A stretch of DNA of 64,000 bases from Desulfovibrio mangrovi (GTDB lineage Bacteria > Desulfobacterota > Desulfovibrionia > Desulfovibrionales > Desulfovibrionaceae), in the NCBI RefSeq assembly GCF_026230175.1, contig NZ_CP104208.1:1922001-1986000 (forward strand), in the 5' to 3' direction. Both the position numbers and the translations under genes were made by a program. Numbering within the stretch: the first letter of the stretch is position 1; every line of letters starts with the position of its first letter. Shown here piece by piece: positions 58,547-64,000 of this stretch. The notes beneath the pieces are model-generated. The model made no database searches, was not told the origin of the DNA, and worked only from the letters and a program-made list of their open reading frames with translations.

Positions 58547-58907
58547 CAGATCATTCGGTCCGGCGGACGAACCATCTGCATGTTGATGAGGGTTCTCCGC
58601 CGGACTATCTGCCTTTCGGGCCGGTCGGCTCCATTCTCCTCATTCTGATAAGCCTGAAGCTCTGAGCCTTATCCGTTCCCTTTGGACGACCGTTCCCTCA
58701 ACTCCCCTTTCCCAGCGCCACGCGAGCGCTCCATAATTCCGAATTTACGCCTTCCAAACCCTTCTGTGGCATGAAACTCCACTAGAGTTTTTCCTTTTTT
58801 GTTTATATGGTTTGCGTCCGTAGCGCGGCGGATGGCCCTGATGGCCTTCCTGCCGGATTCACTCACAAACCTGCTCCCATACGGGAGTCGACCATACGGA
58901 GTCGGTA
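58547..58907 (+). other. intergenic region before the aminotransferase gene
   Basis: 361 bases with no convincing gene. A strong imperfect 15-bp hairpin (58558-58605, stem GTCCGGCGGA/TCCGCCGGAC) follows the rlmI-like stop but has no T-run. A short TTTTTCCTTTTTTG stretch lies near 58787-58800. GGAGTCGGTA is the likely ribosome site. Confidence 0.45.
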
Positions 58908-60074
58908 ATGCTGAACAAACCCCGTCTCTTAACCCCCGGTCCCACGCCGCTGCCGGAACAGATTCGTCTGGCCATGGCACAGGACATGATTCACCACCGC
59001 AAGTCTGAGTTCAAGCTTGTCATGGCTGAACTGCAGGAACGCCTGCGCATGCTGTTTGGCACCGCGCAGCCTGTCATGCCTCTGGCCTGTTCCGGCACGG
59101 GCGTCATGACCGCGGCGGTGACCAACCTGTTCGCACCGGGCGAGAAAGTGATTGTCGTGGATGGCGGGAAGTTCGGCGAACGCTGGGCGAAAATCAGTCA
59201 GGGACACGGCCTTGAGGTCGTGACCATCACGGTGGAATGGGGCAACGCAGTATCCGTTGCCGAAGTAGAAGCCGCCATGAACGCCCATCCGGATGCCCGA
59301 GGCCTGCTTATCCAGAATTCCGAAACCTCCACCGGCGTGCTGCACCCCGTGCACGTGCTGGGTGCGCTAACCCGCTCCCGCAACATGCTGCTGGTGGTGG
59401 ACGGCATCTCCTCTGTGGGCATTTCTCCCTGCCCCATGGACGAATGGAACATCGATTGCCTCGTCACCGGCTCCCAGAAGGGCCTCATGCTGCCCCCCGG
59501 CCTCGGGCTCATTGCCCTGAGCGAACGCGCATGGGCCAAGGCGGAAACCGTGCCGCCCGCGTGTTTCTATTTCAATCTGCTGAGCGAACGCGCCAACGTG
59601 CAGAAGAACCAGACCCTGTTCACCACGCCCGTAAGCTTGATCATCGGCCTTAACGAAAGCATGAAGATGTTCATGGAAGCAGGTCTGGAGACCGTGTACC
59701 GCAAGCAATGGGCACTGACCATGTTCGCGCGCACCTCCGTAAAGGAGATGGGGCTTGAACTGCTGGCCAAGGACCGCTTCACCTGGGGTCTCACCAGCGT
59801 GCTGCTGCCCGAAGGCATTGACGGCGCACGGCTTCTGGAAATTGCGGCAGACCGCTTCGGCGTCTACATGGCTGGCGGTCAGGACCACCTGAAGGGCCGC
59901 GCCGTCCGCATCGGCCACATGGGCTGGGTAGACTGGGCCGACCTCGCCGCCGGTCTGCACGCGCTGGCGGAAGCCTTCCGCGCCTGCGGCGGCTACATCG
60001 GCTCCCGCGATTATCTGGAGAAAGGCTTGCAAGCCTATCACGAAGCCTTACTTACGTACGACGGTACGATGTAA
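58908..60074 (+). CDS. class V aminotransferase (serine/alanine--glyoxylate type)
   Basis: A 388-residue PLP enzyme. It begins N-K-P-R-L-L-T-P-G-P-T-P-L-P and has the PLP lysine in T-G-S-Q-K-G-L-M-L-P-P-G (about 187-198), the signature of alanine-glyoxylate/serine-pyruvate aminotransferases. It may transfer an amino group between alanine or serine and glyoxylate or hydroxypyruvate. The next gene is a DUF1844 protein 32 bases downstream, then argC. Confidence 0.9.
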   Translation: MLNKPRLLTPGPTPLPEQIRLAMAQDMIHHRKSEFKLVMAELQERLRMLFGTAQPVMPLACSGTGVMTAAVTNLFAPGEKVIVVDGGKFGERWAKISQGHGLEVVTITVEWGNAVSVAEVEAAMNAHPDARGLLIQNSETSTGVLHPVHVLGALTRSRNMLLVVDGISSVGISPCPMDEWNIDCLVTGSQKGLMLPPGLGLIALSERAWAKAETVPPACFYFNLLSERANVQKNQTLFTTPVSLIIGLNESMKMFMEAGLETVYRKQWALTMFARTSVKEMGLELLAKDRFTWGLTSVLLPEGIDGARLLEIAADRFGVYMAGGQDHLKGRAVRIGHMGWVDWADLAAGLHALAEAFRACGGYIGSRDYLEKGLQAYHEALLTYDGTM

Positions 60075-60106
60075 TTCAACTTTCCCTGCGAGCAAGGAGA
60101 CGTCAC

Positions 60107-60412
60107 ATGTCGGATGCACAGAACACCGGCTGCGGTTGCGGCTGCGGGTCTAATGCGCAGCACCAGATGCCCACGGTCACCTTTTCCACGTTCATCCTGT
60201 CTCTCGGTTCCTCCGCTCTCGTCCACCTTGGCGAGGTGCCGGACCCGGAAACCGGTCAGAGCACGCCCAACCTGCTCATGGCCAAGCACACCATCGACGT
60301 GCTGACCATGCTGCAGAACAAGACCCAGAACTGCCTTGACGCCGAAGAGCGCCAGCTGCTGGACGGCCTGCTCTATGAACTGCGCATGAAGTACGTGGTA
60401 AAGGGGAAATAG
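60107..60412 (+). CDS. DUF1844 protein
   Basis: A 101-residue conserved small protein. The N-terminus has G-C-G-C-G-C-G-S, a Cys-rich metal-like patch; the rest (about 25-95, F-S-T-F-I-L-S-L-G-S-S-A-L-V-H-L-G and helices with L-D-A-E-E-R) is the DUF1844 family. Function unknown. It sits between the aminotransferase and argC, six bases before argC. Confidence 0.85.
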   Translation: MSDAQNTGCGCGCGSNAQHQMPTVTFSTFILSLGSSALVHLGEVPDPETGQSTPNLLMAKHTIDVLTMLQNKTQNCLDAEERQLLDGLLYELRMKYVVKGK

Positions 60413-60418
60413 CGAATC

Positions 60419-61471
60419 ATGGAAAAAATCAATGTAGGGCTGGTGGGTGTAACCGGCTACACCGGCATGGAGCTCACGCGCCTGCTTGAAGGGCATTCCC
60501 GCTTCGAGCTGGTGAGCGTCACCTCCCGTGCCGAGGCCGGAAAGAAGCTGCACACCATCTACCCCTTCCTGCAGGGCATGCCGAGCGGCGAAATCGTCAT
60601 CACTGAGCCCGATCCCGAGCTTCTGGCCGCCAAGTGCGAGCTGGTCTTTCTGGCCGTACCGCACAAGACCGCCATGGAAATTGCGGCCGTGCTGCTTGAG
60701 AAGGGCCTGAAGGTTGTGGACCTTTCCGCCGACTTCCGCCTGCGCGATCAGGATATCTACGAGCACTGGTACAAGTGCCAGCACACCCAGCCCCAGTTGC
60801 TGGAGAGCGCCGTATACGGCCTGCCTGAGCTGTATGCACCCGCCATCCGCGAGGCAAAGCTCATCGCCAACCCCGGTTGCTACCCCACGTCGTCCATCCT
60901 CGGCCTCTACCCCGCGCTCATGCACGGCATGGTGGACACCAAGGGCATCATCATCGACGCCAAGTCCGGCGCGACCGGTGCAGGCCGCAAGGCCGCCGTG
61001 GGTACCCTGTTCTGTGAAGTTTCCGATAGCTTCCGTGCATACGGCCTGCCCACGCACCGCCATACGCCGGAAATCGAGCAGGAGATCAGCGCCATTGCGG
61101 GCGACGACATCACCGTGTCGTTCAACACGCATCTTCTGCCCATCAACCGCGGCATTCTCTCCACCATCTACACCACGCTGGTGAAGGACATGACCCTGGA
61201 TGACGTGCACGCCATGTATGAAGAGGCATACCGCCAGCATCCGTGGGTGCGCGTGCTGCCTGCAGGTGTGCTGCCGGAAACGCGCCACGTGCGCGGCACC
61301 ATGTTCTGTGACATCGGCCTTGTGGTGGACAAGCGCACCAACCGCCTGATCATTCTCAGCGCCATCGACAACCTCTGTCGTGGTGCCTCCGGTCAGGCAC
61401 TGGCCAACGCCAACCTCATGTGCGGCGTTGACCTGCAGGAAGGCCTGCGCCTCGCCCCACTGATGCCGTAG
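60419..61471 (+). CDS. argC: N-acetyl-gamma-glutamyl-phosphate reductase
   Basis: A 350-residue NADPH enzyme of arginine synthesis reducing N-acetylglutamyl-phosphate to the semialdehyde. The N-terminal G-V-T-G-Y-T-G-M-E-L-T-R nucleotide loop and the catalytic Cys in N-P-G-C-Y-P-T-S (about 149-156) are visible, plus H-R-H-T-P-E near 217. Length is usual. It closes the unit with a terminator 25 bases downstream. Confidence 0.95.
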   Translation: MEKINVGLVGVTGYTGMELTRLLEGHSRFELVSVTSRAEAGKKLHTIYPFLQGMPSGEIVITEPDPELLAAKCELVFLAVPHKTAMEIAAVLLEKGLKVVDLSADFRLRDQDIYEHWYKCQHTQPQLLESAVYGLPELYAPAIREAKLIANPGCYPTSSILGLYPALMHGMVDTKGIIIDAKSGATGAGRKAAVGTLFCEVSDSFRAYGLPTHRHTPEIEQEISAIAGDDITVSFNTHLLPINRGILSTIYTTLVKDMTLDDVHAMYEEAYRQHPWVRVLPAGVLPETRHVRGTMFCDIGLVVDKRTNRLIILSAIDNLCRGASGQALANANLMCGVDLQEGLRLAPLMP

Positions 61472-61492
61472 CATTTGCAAGATAGTAAGAAT

Positions 61493-61528
61493 AAAGGGTC
61501 GTGGAGGTTTGCTCCACGACCCTTTTTT
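61493..61528. terminator. terminator, argC / oxidase
   Basis: GGGTCGTGGAG/CTCCACGACCC perfect 11-bp stem with a five-base loop, then T6 on the plus strand and AATA-type run on the other side, between convergent units. Confidence 0.9.
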
Positions 61529-61561
61529 GCTTGTCTTCCGCAGGTTCTGTTCAACTACCGG

Positions 61562-62941
61562 CTAGCAGAACACCTTGCCCGGGTTCAACACGCCGTTGGG
61601 GTCGAACACGCGGCGGATGCCGCACTGCAGCCGGATGGACTCCGGAGAGAGTTCCATGGGCAGCAGGTGCTTCTTGGCTTCGCCTATGCCGTGCTCGCCG
61701 GAAAGGGTACCACCCATTTCCAGCACCTTCTGCACGATGGCGCGGATGCCCTCATCCACCCGATGCTCTTCGCTGCGCTCGGGCGCAGTGACGATAAGGT
61801 GGATGTTCCCGTCGCCTGCATGCCCGAAGCAGAAGATATCCAAACCGAACTCGCGTTCAAAATCCGGCACCAGTTCAATGAAGGGAGCAATGCTGCCGAT
61901 GGGCACGGCAATGTCCTCGGAGATAGTGATGGGCGCATGCGCGCGTATGCGGGTTGACGTCTGGCGTCGTACACTCCAGATACGCTCGCGCTCCTCCTCG
62001 GTGCCACCGGGCATGAGGCGGTTTGCGCCCTCGCGGGTGCATATGGCCTTCACCGTTTCGATCTCGCGGGTAATCTGGTCAGCCACGCCATCCAGTTCCA
62101 CTATGAGCAGAGAGGCGGTTTCACCTTCCACGGTAAAGGGCAGTTCGTTGCCCACCAGCTGCAGGCACTTATGATCAAGAAACTCCATGGCCGAAGGCAG
62201 GTGGCCGGAGGTGAGAATGGCGGTCACGGCGCGCATGGCGTCCGCCATGGAGGGAAACACTGCGGCAAGCCCCACATGGGCTGCGGGCAGCGGAATAAGC
62301 TTGAGGGTAAGCTGGGTAATGATACCGAGCGTGCCTTCGGAACCGCAGAGCAGATGCGCCATGTCGTAGCCCACCACGCCCTTACGGGTCTGTACGCCGG
62401 CCTTGATGTGTGCACCAAGGGGCGTCACCGCCTCCACGCCGAGCACGTAGTCGCGGGTCACGCCGTACTTCACGCAGGCGGGCCCACCAGCGTTGGTGGC
62501 GACATTGCCGCCGATGGTGGATTCATCCATACCAGCGGGGTCCGGCGGATAGAACAGCCCTTTGGCGGCTGCCGCATCACGCAGAGCCTGAGTGATGACG
62601 CCGGGCTCCACCACGGCCACAAGGTTTTCCGTATCGATGGAAATAATGCGGTTCATGCGTTCCAGCGAGAGTACCACACCGCCGCCTAGGGCAATGCAGC
62701 CGCCGGAGGTACCCGTGCCGCCGCCGCGCGGAAACACGGGAAAACGATGCTCGTTGGCAAGCATCATCACGCACTGTACGTCTTCAGTTGATTCGGGAAA
62801 GACCACGCAGTCGGGCATGGCCTTGTAACTTGAGGAGTCGCGGTCGTAGGGTTCGCCGGGATTGCGCAGCACCTTCTCAGGGCCGAGCACGGTTTCCAGC
62901 GACTCTAACGCTGCTGCAGAAAGACGGGAAGAAGCGGACAT
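61562..62941 (-). CDS. FAD-linked oxidase, GlcD/lactate dehydrogenase-like
   Basis: A 459-residue FAD-dependent 2-hydroxy-acid oxidoreductase. The FAD domain (about 38-210) has F-P-R-G-G-G-T-G-T-S-G-G-C (about 74-86); the C-terminal domain has H-A-G-D-G-N-I-H (about 378-385) and S-G-E-H-G-I-G. It is probably a D-lactate or glycolate dehydrogenase feeding electrons to the membrane or to a partner flavoprotein; the Fe-S partner (GlcF/LutA-type) is not adjacent. Single-gene unit. Confidence 0.92.
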   Translation of the reverse strand: MSASSRLSAAALESLETVLGPEKVLRNPGEPYDRDSSSYKAMPDCVVFPESTEDVQCVMMLANEHRFPVFPRGGGTGTSGGCIALGGGVVLSLERMNRIISIDTENLVAVVEPGVITQALRDAAAAKGLFYPPDPAGMDESTIGGNVATNAGGPACVKYGVTRDYVLGVEAVTPLGAHIKAGVQTRKGVVGYDMAHLLCGSEGTLGIITQLTLKLIPLPAAHVGLAAVFPSMADAMRAVTAILTSGHLPSAMEFLDHKCLQLVGNELPFTVEGETASLLIVELDGVADQITREIETVKAICTREGANRLMPGGTEEERERIWSVRRQTSTRIRAHAPITISEDIAVPIGSIAPFIELVPDFEREFGLDIFCFGHAGDGNIHLIVTAPERSEEHRVDEGIRAIVQKVLEMGGTLSGEHGIGEAKKHLLPMELSPESIRLQCGIRRVFDPNGVLNPGKVFC

Positions 62942-63066
62942 GTATCACTCCTGTGTATGAGCGCATGGTCTTCACCACGCGCGTAAACACCGGCCTTTCC
63001 CGCCGAGGAGATGGCCGCCGGAGCGGTCGCCCCAGTATCACGGCAGGGCGGCAGGCGGATAAGCAG

Positions 63067-63738
63067 CTATTTTTGACGTCCGAAACCGGGAATATACAGC
63101 CTGTCCTCAAACTTCTTGAGCAGCCACGAGGCGATGGAAACGAGGAACAGGTAGTACAGCGCCAGCACCATGAACACTTCGGTGAACCGGAAGGTCTTGG
63201 CCGCTATGGCACGGGCCTCGCCGGTCACTTCCATGCAGGAAATGAGATAGGCCAGAGAGGAATACTTGATGAGATAGACTATCTCGTTGCCGCACCCGGG
63301 CAGGGCTCTGCGGAATGCCTGTGGCACCACGATCCACATCACGGTCTGCACACGGCTCATGCCGAGAGCCGCACCGGCCTTGAGCTGACCTTCACGGATG
63401 GAAAGCAGCGCACCGCGCACGTACTCGGAATGATAGGCCGCGCTGCACAGAATGAAGCAGGTAACGGATGCGCCGTAGGCCTCGAAATAGATGCCGAAGG
63501 TCGGCAGGCCAAAATAGAAGACAAAGAGCTGCACCATGAGCGGCACGCCGCGGAACAGGGCGGTATAACCGTCAAAGATGCGCCGCACGGCATTGCTGCC
63601 GAACACGCGCAGGGTGCCCACAATCACGCCGAAAATGGTGCCGAAGATGGCGGAGGGAATGATGAGCAGCGCGCTCATCCACAGGCCCTTGTTCAGGGCG
63701 GGAATGAGCTGGTTCAAAAACTGGGCGTCCACGATCAC
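63067..63738 (-). CDS. polar amino-acid ABC transporter permease
   Basis: A 223-residue His/Gln/Arg-type permease with about five membrane helices. The EAA-like loop (A-G-A-A-L-G-M-S-R-V-Q-T-V) and V-V-P-Q-A-F-R-R-A-L-P-G (about 142-153) contact the ATPase. Its ATG overlaps the ATPase stop by four bases, so the ATPase gene precedes it in the operon. The substrate is not shown. Confidence 0.92.
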   Translation of the reverse strand: MIVDAQFLNQLIPALNKGLWMSALLIIPSAIFGTIFGVIVGTLRVFGSNAVRRIFDGYTALFRGVPLMVQLFVFYFGLPTFGIYFEAYGASVTCFILCSAAYHSEYVRGALLSIREGQLKAGAALGMSRVQTVMWIVVPQAFRRALPGCGNEIVYLIKYSSLAYLISCMEVTGEARAIAAKTFRFTEVFMVLALYYLFLVSIASWLLKKFEDRLYIPGFGRQK

Positions 63739-64000
63739 TTCTCCTCGTACAGGTCGGAGAGCTTGCTGCAGAAATCCGCGGTACGCGTGCCGGAACCGGG
63801 GGCAAGCAGCTTGGACGGCGCGCCCTGTTCGATGATCTGGCCCTGCTGCATGAAAACGATCTCATCCGCCAACGCGCGGGCAAAGTCCATCTGGTGGGTG
63901 GCCATGACCATAGTCAGGCCGGACTGGGCAAGGTCACGGATAACCGCGAGCACTTCGCCGACCAGTTCGGGATCCAGCGCGGACGTGGGCTCATCCAGCA
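63735..64000 (-). CDS. polar amino-acid ABC transporter ATPase, 5'-truncated by window
   Basis: The C-terminal 88 codons of a GlnQ/HisP-type ATPase running off the right edge. Visible are the Walker-B/D-loop L-D-E-P-T-S-A-L-D-P-E-L, the H-loop M-V-M-A-T-H-Q-M-D-F-A and the end Y-E-E-K. Walker A and the signature lie beyond the window. It is upstream of the permease with four-base overlap. Confidence 0.9.
   Translation of the reverse strand, partial: LDEPTSALDPELVGEVLAVIRDLAQSGLTMVMATHQMDFARALADEIVFMQQGQIIEQGAPSKLLAPGSGTRTADFCSKLSDLYEEK

Overview
The window looks like a chromosomal core segment of a sulfate-reducing deltaproteobacterium of the Desulfovibrionaceae (Desulfovibrio sensu lato). 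This is inferred from the GC-rich Desulfovibrio-like proteins, an F1-centred ATP synthase operon with two b-type subunits and no a/c genes, a nikR-folE2 pair, selA, and the order zapB-like/zapA/6S RNA/rny. There is no prophage, transposase, CRISPR array or rRNA. Almost all DNA is coding and most genes can be named.

Layout. 0-6.4 kb: an exported lipoprotein and a TPR protein, a probable new structured small RNA on the minus strand (about 1688-1882), a secreted FlgT/SmpA-like protein with an MBL-fold hydrolase, an M29 aminopeptidase, two small conserved unknowns and cheD. 6.6-10.6 kb: rny, 6S RNA, zapA, a ZapB-like coiled coil and glmU. 10.8-12.5 kb: an AraC regulator with an EamA exporter. 12.6-18.5 kb: the atp operon (b', b, delta, alpha, gamma, beta, epsilon). 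18.7-24.5 kb: the rod-shape operon mreB-mreC-mreD-mrdA-rodA-bactofilin, in which mreC appears to start at a rare ATT codon overlapping the mreB stop.

24.5-35.5 kb: a radical SAM protein with an O6-methylguanine methyltransferase, nikR-folE2 with a candidate operator, a methyltransferase, bioY-bioM without bioN, an iron-containing alcohol dehydrogenase, an M18 aminopeptidase, selA and folC. 35.8-42 kb: tRNA-Arg(TCT), an AEC carrier, a chemoreceptor with a separate secreted Cache protein, and glycogen phosphorylase. 42.4-50.9 kb: a DEAD-box helicase with a very long disordered DR/FG-rich tail, a membrane protein, an amidohydrolase followed by pyrB-pyrC, and a degenerate nucleotidyltransferase/HD protein. 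50.9-64 kb: an AT-rich yegP-like islet, a glycosyltransferase, rlmN, a 0.6-kb intergenic mosaic of inverted and direct repeats, polA, an RlmI-like methyltransferase, a class V aminotransferase with a DUF1844 protein and argC, a GlcD-type oxidase, and the start of a polar amino-acid ABC transporter cut by the window edge.

How they fit together: the window covers energy coupling (ATP synthase), the elongasome (MreBCD/PBP2/RodA/bactofilin, with GlmU supplying UDP-GlcNAc), division and RNA turnover (ZapA, 6S RNA, RNase Y), and pyrimidine, folate, biotin, arginine and selenium-cofactor functions. No complete novel multi-gene system is evident. The most novel-looking items are the minus-strand sRNA with an exposed anti-Shine-Dalgarno linker, the ATT start of mreC, the nikR-folE2 operator, the degenerate CCA-transferase-like protein and the repeat mosaic at 53.7-54.3 kb.
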